Below the pieces are notes generated by a model. The model was not told the origin of the DNA. It saw only the letters and a list, made by a program, of their open reading frames with translations, and did not search any database. A program made the position numbers and the translations under genes. From Allosphingosinicella sp. (GTDB lineage Bacteria > Pseudomonadota > Alphaproteobacteria > Sphingomonadales > Sphingomonadaceae): 5,098 bases of DNA. Shown one piece after another: positions 1 to 5,098 of the stretch (positions within the stretch are counted from its first letter, which is position 1; each line of letters starts with the position of its first letter). The DNA is taken from contig JASLBD010000406.1 of assembly GCA_030146745.1 (NCBI GenBank), positions 1-5,098 on the forward strand, given 5' to 3'.

Positions 1-361
1 CACCGCTTCGGCCGCGGGCTTCAAGGCCGAAGCGGGCATCGCCGCCTACGGTGCGTCCAAGGCCGCGGTGATTCACCTCGCACGCATCGCCGCCAAGGAG
101 GGCGCTCCGCTCGGCATCCGCGTCAATTCGATCGCTCCGGGCGGAGTGGAAACTCCGATCTGGGAAGGCCTGCCCTCCTTTGCGGACATGGTCGAACGGC
201 AGGGCAAGGAGGCGACGTTCAAGGCGATGGCGGGGGAAACTCCGCTCGGCCGCTTCGGCAAGCCCGAGGAGATCGCCGCCCAGATCGCCTTCCTCCTGTC
301 CGACGAGGCCGCCTTCATGACGGGCGCCTGCCTGGTCAGCGACGGCGGCTATTCGCTGTAG
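1..361 (+). CDS. SDR family oxidoreductase, C-terminal half (5' partial)
   Basis: NAD(P)-dependent short-chain dehydrogenase/reductase of the classical FabG-like type, probably cytosolic; the substrate cannot be told. The gene enters from the left edge: reading from base 2 gives 119 residues and a TAG stop at 359-361, about half of the usual 250-residue family length. The catalytic YxxxK motif is present as YGASK, with Tyr at 47-49 and Lys at 59-61. It is followed by the expected RVNSIAPGGVETPIW segment (cofactor and substrate loop), then GRFGKPEEIAAQIAFLLSDE, and the typical closing pattern MTGACLVSDGGYSL. The nucleotide-binding TGxxxGxG motif lies outside the window. A GTG at 68 could be mistaken for a start, but it lies after the catalytic Tyr and Lys, so it is internal. 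The gene is followed by a palindromic element that may protect or end its transcript. Confidence 0.93.
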   Translation, partial: TASAAGFKAEAGIAAYGASKAAVIHLARIAAKEGAPLGIRVNSIAPGGVETPIWEGLPSFADMVERQGKEATFKAMAGETPLGRFGKPEEIAAQIAFLLSDEAAFMTGACLVSDGGYSL

Positions 362-458
362 CGTCATCCCCGATTTGATTCGGGATCCATGAACACGGGC
401 GTCGGCGGATACCGCCGAGCATCTGTGTTCATGGATTCCGGCTTCCGCCGGAATGACG
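362..458. repeat. Nested REP-like intergenic palindrome
   Basis: A 97-bp imperfect inverted repeat. The outer ends CGTCAT (362-367) and ATGACG (453-458) pair, and the 12-bp ATCCATGAACAC (385-396) pairs perfectly with 425-436. Each arm is itself a hairpin: the right arm has a perfect 8-bp stem, ATTCCGGC/GCCGGAAT (435-442, 447-454), with loop TTCC; the left arm (366-386) has a weaker ATCCC/GGGAT-based stem with one bulged C. The centre holds a perfect 7-bp stem TCGGCGG/CCGCCGA (402-408, 412-418) with a 3-base loop. The consensus resembles GTCATTCCGGC...GCCGGAATCCA palindromes scattered between genes in many proteobacteria. It starts right after the SDR stop, so it may act as a transcript end or stabiliser. 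Only one copy lies in this window, so its dispersed nature is inferred. Confidence 0.8.
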
Positions 459-512
459 ATGGGGCCGCGGCTCTAAGCCGGTTTTAACCTCGGCCGTCTA
501 TGGCATCGGGCC

Positions 513-1313
513 ATGCGCAGCCCGCTCTTCCTCCTCCTGCTTGCAGCCGCGGCGCCCGCGGCCGGGCAGCGGCTCGATTACGAGCCGGTTTCGGACGACA
601 GCCTCGCCGCGCCCGCGCGGCTCGGCTACCAGGCCGTCGACGTGCCCGATCCGGCGGCGGAGCCGGCGACGCCTCGCGCGGCTCGCAAGTGGCTGCAATG
701 GGGCCTGCTCGACCGGTTCGAATATGCCGCTCAAAGCGGACGGGACGGCTATGCCTGGGATTTTTCGGCGCTGATCGGCGGCGAACGCCACCGGCTCTGG
801 CTCGGCACCAGCGGCGAGGGCCCCGCCTCGGGCCGCCCGGACTATGTCGAGCTGAACGCTCTTTATTCCTACCATCTCGGCGGCGCCTGGGACGTCAACG
901 CCGGCCTGCGCTACGACGTCCAGCCCCGTCCGGCGCGCGGCTATGCGGTGCTCGGCGCCCAATATGACGACGGCGACGCCTGGATCGGGGCCTTCGGCTA
1001 TTACTCCCACCAGGGCGAGACCAGCGTCAGGCTGGCCGGCTATTACAACCAGCCGCTGGCCGGCGCCCTCATCCTTCAGCCCAGCGCCGAGCTCGATTAT
1101 TACGGCGAGGACGTACCCGAGCTCGGCCTCGGCCGGGGCCTCGGCTATGCCGAAGCGGGGCTTCGCCTGCGCTACGAGATAAAGGAGGCCTTCGCGCCTT
1201 ATGTGGGCCTGAGTTGGTCCCGCGACCTCGGCCGCACCGCCCGCCTCACCCGCGAGGAGGGCGAGGAACCGGAGACGAAGAGCCTGGTGATGGGGGTGCG
1301 CTCGGCGTTCTAA
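513..1313 (+). CDS. copB: CopB-family copper resistance outer-membrane protein, without Met-rich region
   Basis: 266-residue predicted outer-membrane beta-barrel of the CopB/PcoB copper-resistance family. Residues 1-18 are a signal peptide (Arg, then an L/A-rich core, cleavage near AAG-QR). A linker follows (19-58), then the CopB domain from about 60 to the end. Family landmarks include GYAWDFSALIGGERHRLWL (79-97), the YVELNALYSY strand, GLRYDVQPRPARGYAVLG, LILQPSAELDYYGEDVPELG, and GLRLRYEIKEAFAPYVGLSW near the C-terminus. The last residue is Phe, as usual for barrel proteins. In known systems CopB works with the periplasmic oxidase CopA to sequester or export copper. Here the linker has no Met- or His-rich metal motif (Met occurs only at 1 and 260), and no copA is adjacent, so a role in copper is inferred from the barrel alone. 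There is no clear Shine-Dalgarno before ATG 513; the signal peptide decides the start. Confidence 0.85.
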   Translation: MRSPLFLLLLAAAAPAAGQRLDYEPVSDDSLAAPARLGYQAVDVPDPAAEPATPRAARKWLQWGLLDRFEYAAQSGRDGYAWDFSALIGGERHRLWLGTSGEGPASGRPDYVELNALYSYHLGGAWDVNAGLRYDVQPRPARGYAVLGAQYDDGDAWIGAFGYYSHQGETSVRLAGYYNQPLAGALILQPSAELDYYGEDVPELGLGRGLGYAEAGLRLRYEIKEAFAPYVGLSWSRDLGRTARLTREEGEEPETKSLVMGVRSAF

Positions 1314-1315
1314 CG

Positions 1316-1591
1316 TCAGGCAAGCAGATCCTGCGTCTCCGGATGCTTGTCCATATAATGCTTCACGAACGGGCAGGCCGGCACCACCTTCAGCCCCTGC
1401 GCCCGGGCGTCGTCGAGCGCCGCCCCGACCAGCTTCGAGCCGATCCCCCGCCCTTCCAGCGCGTCCGGCACCTCGGTGTGGGTGAAGGTGATCCTCCCGT
1501 CCCGAAGCCGGTAGGCGGCGAGCGCCAGCCGGCCCTCCACCTCCAGCTCATATTGGTGCGCCGCTGCGTTGTTCCTGACTTCGCCCGTCAT
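1316..1591 (-). CDS. Small GNAT family N-acetyltransferase (YjdJ type)
   Basis: 91-residue cytosolic protein of the minimal single-domain GNAT group (YjdJ-like, related to human GTLF3B/NATD1), about the usual length of that group. The acetyl-CoA loop is seen as EGRGIGSKLVGAALDDAR (residues 46-63). The family hallmark follows: VVPACPFVKHYMDKHPETQDLL (69-90), with Cys73-Pro-Phe, Tyr79 and His83-Pro-Glu. The first half is a beta sheet around the HQYELEVEGRLALAAYRLRDGRITFTHTEV segment. The frame stays open to an ATG at 1636, but the start at 1591 is preferred because AAGGAG lies 6 bases before it and because family members begin near this point. The substrate of this group is not established. The stop is 2 bp from the stop of the convergent copB-like gene, with no terminator between. 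Confidence 0.9.
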   Translation of the reverse strand: MTGEVRNNAAAHQYELEVEGRLALAAYRLRDGRITFTHTEVPDALEGRGIGSKLVGAALDDARAQGLKVVPACPFVKHYMDKHPETQDLLA

Positions 1592-1597
1592 CCGATT

Positions 1598-1603
1598 CTC
1601 CTT
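1598..1603 (-). promoter_or_regulatory. Shine-Dalgarno site of the GNAT gene
   Basis: Read on the - strand this is AAGGAG, separated by 6 bases from the ATG at 1591. It is the strongest ribosome binding site in the window and decides the start of the acetyltransferase in favour of 1591 over the upstream ATG at 1636. Confidence 0.8.
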
Positions 1604-1612
1604 CGGGACCGT

Positions 1613-1641
1613 CACTAGAACACCGCCGGTCGGCAATTCAA
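1613..1641 (-). promoter_or_regulatory. Weak candidate promoter of the GNAT gene
   Basis: On the - strand TTGAAT (1636-1641) could be a -35 box, with CTAGTG (1613-1618, spacing 17) or TTCTAG (1615-1620, spacing 15) as a -10 box. The position suits a start of transcription shortly before the ribosome binding site. The -10 matches are poor and alphaproteobacterial promoters vary, so this is a guess. If real, it would place transcription downstream of the ATG at 1636 and support the start at 1591. Confidence 0.25.
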
Positions 1642-1684
1642 ACGGCCTCGTTCGCCGGATCGCGGGCCGAGCCCGGATGCGGTT

Positions 1685-1699
1685 GAGTGACTTTCACTC
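1685..1699. repeat. Short perfect palindrome GAGTGA-CTT-TCACTC
   Basis: A 6-bp inverted repeat with a 3-base spacer, lying 12 bp beyond the stop of the DUF4230 gene and about 100 bp before the GNAT start. It could be a small hairpin at the 3' end of the DUF4230 transcript or an operator for the GNAT gene. No run of T follows on the - strand, so it is not a convincing intrinsic terminator. The rest of the 1592-1711 gap holds nothing else recognisable. Confidence 0.35.
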
Positions 1700-1711
1700 G
1701 TCGACGGAAAC

Positions 1712-2410
1712 CTAGCGTTCGGCCCGGCGGTCGCTCAGCCTTGCCTCCAGCGGGCGTGGGCGGTCCAGATAGGTCGCTTCCTCCTTGCCGGCGGGGTCGA
1801 CGAAGCGCGCCTCGACGCTCGCCGCGATGCCGGCGGCGCGCAGCGGAAGCGCGAAGGCCCTCGCCACGTCGCGCATCGCCGCGGCGCGGGCCAGCTGTAT
1901 CGGGCGCTGTTCCCGGGCCTGGCGCATCAATTCATCCCGGGCGGCCCGGCGATTGGCCGTGTCGAGGCTCTTCTCCGAGCCGGCGAGGGCCATGACGAGG
2001 CCGCCTTCCGAGCTCTCCTGAACCTGGTCGGGGTCGATCTCGGGCCCCGACAATTCGAGCGGCGGCAAGGTCACCGAGAGCGTCCGGCTGGCCTCGTCCC
2101 AGGCGAGGCTGGAGCGGCGCAGCCGGGCGAGATCGACTCCGTAGCGCACGATCCCCGGCATGATCAGGGTTTTTCGGGCGGTGAGGCCGAGATGGGTCTC
2201 GCTCGCGGTCGCCACCGAGACGAAGCGGGCGCTGAACGGCACGACCCGGCCCGAATCGCGCACCGAAAGCAGGGCCGCGGTCGCGATCGCCTCAGCGTCG
2301 GGGCGCGCCGCGGCCGGCGCGGCGCGGAGCCCCCAGCCGAGCGCGAAGCCGAGCAGAAGAAGGCCCAGCGCCGGCAGGACGAGGTGGAGCTTCAGCCGGC
2401 GAGCGTCCAT
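1712..2410 (-). CDS. DUF4230 domain protein, membrane anchored
   Basis: 232-residue protein of the DUF4230 family, whose function is unknown. The N-terminus is MDARRLK, then one hydrophobic segment (about residues 9-29) without a clear cleavage site, so it is probably anchored in the inner membrane with its body in the periplasm. The family region runs from about 40 to 225: AIATAALLSVRDSGRVVPFS, the LGLTARKTLIMPGIVRYGVDLARL block (74-97), the strand pair SRTLSVTLPPLELSGPEID, and a charged helical part (140-190). The end is ARFVDPAGKEEATYLDRPRP. It is the second gene of a two-gene unit: its ATG lies inside the end of the MBL hydrolase gene (19-bp overlap), which suggests translational coupling. 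A G-rich stretch lies directly before the ATG, too close to be an ideal ribosome site, again in line with coupling. The family call is confident; the role is not known. Confidence 0.85.
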   Translation of the reverse strand: MDARRLKLHLVLPALGLLLLGFALGWGLRAAPAAARPDAEAIATAALLSVRDSGRVVPFSARFVSVATASETHLGLTARKTLIMPGIVRYGVDLARLRRSSLAWDEASRTLSVTLPPLELSGPEIDPDQVQESSEGGLVMALAGSEKSLDTANRRAARDELMRQAREQRPIQLARAAAMRDVARAFALPLRAAGIAASVEARFVDPAGKEEATYLDRPRPLEARLSDRRAER

Positions 2411-3255
2411 CTCCCCCCCTGTTCACGGACGAGGCCGCGCCGCTCGAGGTCGACGAGATGGGCGAGCACTGACCGGCCCGCCGCCGGGAAGAGCCGCTTG
2501 TCTATTTCGGCGTACATCTCGGCCACCATCGCCGGGATTCGGCCCTCGCCCCGTTCGAGCTGGCCCAGGACCTGGCGCTCGCGCATCCGGCGGTGCTCGA
2601 TCAGGCGGCGGACATGGGCGTGCGGGTCTTCGACGGCAGGGCCGTGCGCGGGATAATATGTGCGGTCGTCGCGCTCGAGCAGCCGGTCCAGGCTTGCCAT
2701 ATAATCGGCCATGTCGCCGTCGGGCGGGGCGATGACGGTGGTCGACCACCCCATGACGTGATCCCCGGTGAACAGTGCGCCTTCCCCGGCGAGGGCGAGG
2801 CAGAGGTGGTTGGACGTGTGCCCGGGGGTCGCCACCGCCTCGAGGGTCCAGCCCTCCGCCGCGAGCCACTCCCCGTCGGCGAGGATCCGGTCGGGCCGAT
2901 AGCCGGGGTCGAACGCCTCGTCGGAGCGCGGGCCGGGATCGTCCAGGCTGAGCGGGGCGCAGCCGACGATCGGAGCCCCGGTCGCCGCGCTGAGCGGACG
3001 GCTCGCCGGGCTGTGATCGCGGTGGGTGTGGGTGCACAGGATGGCGGCGACCCGCTCGCCGTCGAGGGCGGCGGTCAGGGCTTCGAGATGCCCGGGCAGA
3101 TCGGGGCCGGGATCGATCACCGCGACCTCGCCCCCGCCTTCGCCTCCGCCGACGATGTAGGTCTGGGTGCCGGTATAGGTGAAGGGCGACGGATTGGGCG
3201 CGAGGATCCGGCGGATCCGGCCTCCGATGCGCTCAACCCTGCCGGCCACGTCCAT
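2392..3255 (-). CDS. MBL-fold metallo-hydrolase with C-terminal winged helix (LACTB2-like)
   Basis: 287-residue, probably cytosolic metallo-beta-lactamase-fold hydrolase. The zinc site is complete: HTHRDH (His76, His78, Asp80, His81), His146 in TPGHTSNH, Asp165 in FTGDHVMGWS and His204 in YPAHGP. The N-terminal pattern LAPNPSPFTYTGTQTYIVG and the GDHVMGWSTTVIAPPDGDM block fit the LACTB2/glyoxalase-II-like branch, not antibiotic-degrading beta-lactamases. Residues about 215-287 form the small winged-helix tail found in that branch (VLAHLVDLERRGLV). LACTB2 is an RNA endonuclease, others cleave thioesters; the substrate here cannot be assigned. The frame is open upstream to 3594, but ATG 3255 is chosen because the protein family starts there and a terminator (3318-3353) interrupts the longer version. 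The ribosome site is weak. The gene ends 19 bp inside the DUF4230 gene. Confidence 0.92.
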   Translation of the reverse strand: MDVAGRVERIGGRIRRILAPNPSPFTYTGTQTYIVGGGEGGGEVAVIDPGPDLPGHLEALTAALDGERVAAILCTHTHRDHSPASRPLSAATGAPIVGCAPLSLDDPGPRSDEAFDPGYRPDRILADGEWLAAEGWTLEAVATPGHTSNHLCLALAGEGALFTGDHVMGWSTTVIAPPDGDMADYMASLDRLLERDDRTYYPAHGPAVEDPHAHVRRLIEHRRMRERQVLGQLERGEGRIPAMVAEMYAEIDKRLFPAAGRSVLAHLVDLERRGLVREQGGRWTLAG

Positions 3256-3317
3256 CCGGGCGATGTGGCATTGCGGGCGGCGAAAACCAAGCGGCCAGAA
3301 ATACCTGACCCGCAGAA

Positions 3318-3353
3318 GAAAGGGCGGAGGTCTTGGGGCCCCTCCGCCCTTTC
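3318..3353 (-). terminator. Intrinsic terminator of the M56 operon
   Basis: A perfect 13-bp inverted repeat, GAAAGGGCGGAGG at 3318-3330 against 3341-3353, with a 10-base loop. Read on the - strand the stem ends in CCCTTTCTTCTG, a T-rich tail, while the + strand side continues with CCCCGAG, so it acts in the - direction. It lies 18 bp after the stop of the small secreted protein and separates the M56 operon from the MBL/DUF4230 unit, which therefore needs its own promoter within 3256-3317; I could not name a convincing one there. Confidence 0.85.
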
Positions 3354-3371
3354 CCCGAGTCGCGCTTGCCC

Positions 3372-3809
3372 TCAGCGGGCGCTGCGGGCCCGTTCCATCG
3401 CCGAGCGCAGGGCGGCTTCGATCCGCGCCTTCTGCTCGCCGCTGAAGTGGTCCATCTCGGTGATCCGGGCGAGCGTTTCTTCGAGGCGCTGCGCGTCGGC
3501 AACGGTCGGCGCGCCTTTGCTGCAGATGATCACCTTCGTCTTGTCGCCGTCGCTGCCGGTGACCTCGTCGACGATCTTCTCGCCGCCGTTGCACTCTACC
3601 AGCCCGCCCTTGCCCGGGATCGCGAGCGCTCGGAAGCGATCGCCGGCGCGGCCGGCAAGGCGCTCGCCGCCCTTGCCGTCGTGGATGATCACGAAATTCG
3701 TCACCTTCTCGCCGTCGCCCTCGGGATGGGGATGGGCGAGCGCGGCTCCAGCGGTTCCGCCGAGCAGCAGGGCGGCGGCGGCGAGGCCGATCCGGGGATC
3801 GAGGTTCAT
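3372..3809 (-). CDS. Small secreted protein of unknown function, partner gene of the M56 peptidase
   Basis: 145-residue protein that I cannot assign to a named family. Residues 1-25 are a clear signal peptide (MNLDPR, then an A/L-rich core, cleavage at ALA-HP), so it is exported to the periplasm. The mature protein (about 120 residues) starts with the charged HPHPEGDGEKV, has a beta-rich middle (VTNFVIIHDGKGG, FRALAIPGKGG, TKVIICSKG) with only two cysteines, Cys73 and Cys96, which could form a disulfide. It ends in a helical part, about 103-143, with AQRLEETLARITEMDHFSGEQKARIEAALRSAMERA. The helical end reminds me of the periplasmic tails of some sphingomonad M56 proteins, which is only an impression. 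It starts 4 bp after the M56 stop and has GGGAG 9 bases before the ATG; a strong terminator follows. Same operon, so a shared task with the peptidase is likely. Confidence 0.8.
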   Translation of the reverse strand: MNLDPRIGLAAAALLLGGTAGAALAHPHPEGDGEKVTNFVIIHDGKGGERLAGRAGDRFRALAIPGKGGLVECNGGEKIVDEVTGSDGDKTKVIICSKGAPTVADAQRLEETLARITEMDHFSGEQKARIEAALRSAMERARSAR

Positions 3810-3813
3810 CGGG

Positions 3814-5098
3814 TCATTCTCCCTTCACGAGCGTCTGGATGTTGATGTCGAAGCCGTTGCCATGGCCGCCGCCGCCGACCGGGCTTTCGCCGCGATTGAC
3901 CCGAAGCCTGACCTTGCGTCCTTCCGCCGCGGCCTGGATGACGGTCCGACTTATCTCGGCGACCTCCTCGACGCTGAGCACCTGGCGGACGGTGACGACA
4001 TGCGCTTCGGCATGGACCTGCCGGAAGCGGAGGGCCTCGACCTGCGCCGGCTGCGGCGCCGGCAGCGCCGATGCGAACCTGCGGTGGACGACCCGCGGCG
4101 CGACGGCGGATTTGGGGAGCCGGCGAAGCATGGTCGTCATCGAGGCGAGCGTCGAGGAAAGCGGCGCCGGCGCCTCGGCGGAGGCGAAGCTCGCCGGCTC
4201 CGCCTTCAGCCGGGCCGGGGCCCGGACCGCGGCGGCTCGAGGCTTGCGGGGGGCGGTGACGACGATCGCCGGAACCTGCTCCGCGGCGGCGACCAGCCGG
4301 GCGGGGACCCGCGAAGCGGCGCCGGCCGACGGAGCGGCAGAATGGACGGCTGCCGATTCGCCTGAGACCGGCTGGCCGGCGCTGCCCAGCGCGAAGCCGG
4401 CGACGGCAAAGGCGGCAAGGGCGACCACGCCGCCGGTCGATCGCAGGGGACTGGTGCGGTGCTTGCGCATCATCTTCAGGCGGCGCTTGAGCTCTCCCGC
4501 CGGGTTGAGAGCGCAGGCGGCGATGAGGCCCGGCCGGCTCGCCGATTTGACCAGGGCGCGGGCATAGTCGCAGCGTTCGTCGAGCGAGGCGACCCGGGCG
4601 ACGGCGGCGTCGCAGGCCAGCTCCTGGTCGCTCCGGAAGGCTCGGAATGCCAGCCATGCGACAGGATTGAACCAAAAAACGTCGAGAACCAGGGTTGCGA
4701 CCAGATTCCACCATATGTCGCCGCGTTTGTGGTGGACGAGCTCGTGCTCGAGCGCCAGCCGCCGCTCGACCGGATTGTAGCGCCTGGAAAAATCGCCGGG
4801 CAGGACGATCCGGCGCTCGAACACCCCGATCGCCAACGGCCCGTCGACGAAGTCGCTGATCCAGGTGCGGATTCCGCCGAACAGGGGCGGCCGCGCCGGG
4901 CGCGAGCTGTCTTTTATGCGCCCGAGGAAGGCGCGATAGCCGAGCCATTGCCATACAAGGAAGATGACCGCACCCCCGCCCCACATTGCGAGCATGAAGG
5001 GCACCCACTGCCCGGGGCCGGCCTCGGCCGGCAGGGGTGCGGCCATTTCCGCCGCCGTCGGGATGAAGAGTACGACGGGCGGAAGGAAGAGGTCCGGC
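3814..5098 (-). CDS. BlaR1-like M56 family membrane metallopeptidase (5' partial)
   Basis: Integral membrane zinc peptidase of the M56 (BlaR1/MecR1) family, missing its N-terminus beyond the right edge. The frame stays open from 5046 to the edge (PDLFLPPVVLFIPTAAE). The ATG at 5046 has no ribosome site, and family members have further membrane segments before this point, so it is taken as internal. Numbering from that Met: a membrane segment at 17-36, the cytosolic protease loop with HELVHH (His101, Glu102, His105), a membrane segment about 111-131, the DQELACDAAV motif (140-149) with the likely third ligand Glu142, and a last membrane segment at 205-223. Residues 224-410 are an Ala/Pro/Arg-rich, largely disordered periplasmic tail ending in a Gly-rich GGGGHGNGFDINIQTLVKGE. 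In BlaR1 the tail is a beta-lactam sensor; none is seen here. A BlaI-type repressor gene often precedes such genes and may lie beyond the edge. Confidence 0.9.
   Translation of the reverse strand, partial: PDLFLPPVVLFIPTAAEMAAPLPAEAGPGQWVPFMLAMWGGGAVIFLVWQWLGYRAFLGRIKDSSRPARPPLFGGIRTWISDFVDGPLAIGVFERRIVLPGDFSRRYNPVERRLALEHELVHHKRGDIWWNLVATLVLDVFWFNPVAWLAFRAFRSDQELACDAAVARVASLDERCDYARALVKSASRPGLIAACALNPAGELKRRLKMMRKHRTSPLRSTGGVVALAAFAVAGFALGSAGQPVSGESAAVHSAAPSAGAASRVPARLVAAAEQVPAIVVTAPRKPRAAAVRAPARLKAEPASFASAEAPAPLSSTLASMTTMLRRLPKSAVAPRVVHRRFASALPAPQPAQVEALRFRQVHAEAHVVTVRQVLSVEEVAEISRTVIQAAAEGRKVRLRVNRGESPVGGGGHGNGFDINIQTLVKGE

Noticed and set aside
498..1010. Open frames on both strands overlapping the first part of the copB-like gene
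   Set aside because: Their translations are Arg/Ala-rich without motifs, while the 513-1313 frame has a signal peptide and the full CopB domain.
1592..1636. Upstream ATG at 1636 for the GNAT gene
   Set aside because: The well-placed AAGGAG before ATG 1591 lies inside the extension, and proteins of this group start near 1591.
1685..1699. Palindrome as an intrinsic terminator for the DUF4230 gene
   Set aside because: The stem is only 6 bp and AT-containing, and no T-run follows on the - strand; kept only as a low-confidence palindrome.
3256..3594. N-terminal extension of the MBL hydrolase to 3594
   Set aside because: The added residues are Arg-rich, overlap the end of the small secreted protein gene in another frame and cross a strong terminator; the family N-terminus fits ATG 3255.
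2593..4365. 590-codon open frame on the + strand
   Set aside because: It runs antisense to the MBL, small secreted protein and M56 genes, crosses the terminator, and its translation shows no domain or motif. Long antisense frames are expected at this GC content.
3806..5008. 400-codon open frame on the - strand overlapping the M56 gene
   Set aside because: Its product is an Arg/Pro/Gly-rich low-complexity chain typical of a shifted frame; the other frame gives a clear M56 peptidase with HELVH and membrane segments.
1..5098. tRNA, rRNA, CRISPR, insertion sequence or prophage content
   Set aside because: No cloverleaf, direct-repeat array, transposase, integrase or phage-like protein was seen; the coding content is continuous and of uniform composition.

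Overview
The window is high-GC DNA (strong G/C preference at third codon positions) from a bacterium that looks like an alphaproteobacterium of the Sphingomonas/Sphingosinicella type. This rests on the style of the proteins (a DUF4230 protein, a CopB-like barrel, a BlaR1-type M56 peptidase with an Ala/Pro-rich tail) and on a GTCATTCCGG-type intergenic palindrome. It is a judgement from reading, not a search result.

Layout, left to right. (1) 1-361, + strand: the C-terminal half of a short-chain dehydrogenase/reductase, cut by the window edge. (2) 362-458: a nested palindromic (REP-like) element that can fold into three small hairpins held by outer arms. (3) 513-1313, +: a secreted outer-membrane barrel of the copper-resistance CopB family, without the usual Met-rich region and without a visible copA beside it. 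(4) 1316-1591, -: a small YjdJ-type GNAT acetyltransferase, converging on copB with only 2 bp between the stops. (5) 1592-1711: a 120-bp gap with a weak promoter candidate and a short palindrome. (6) 1712-3255, -: a two-gene unit, an MBL-fold hydrolase with a C-terminal winged helix followed by a membrane-anchored DUF4230 protein; the genes overlap by 19 bp. (7) 3318-3353: a strong intrinsic terminator on the - strand. (8) 3372-5098, -: a second operon, a BlaR1-like M56 membrane metallopeptidase (its N-terminus lies beyond the right edge) followed 4 bp later by a small secreted protein of unknown function.

The best candidate for something undescribed is the last operon. The M56 protein keeps the protease core of the BlaR1/MecR1 signalling family, but its periplasmic part is a low-complexity tail instead of a penicillin-binding sensor domain. 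It is co-transcribed with a small exported His/Cys-containing protein that could be a partner or ligand. The remaining genes look like ordinary chromosomal housekeeping or accessory genes. I saw no RNA genes, CRISPR arrays, insertion sequences or phage genes.
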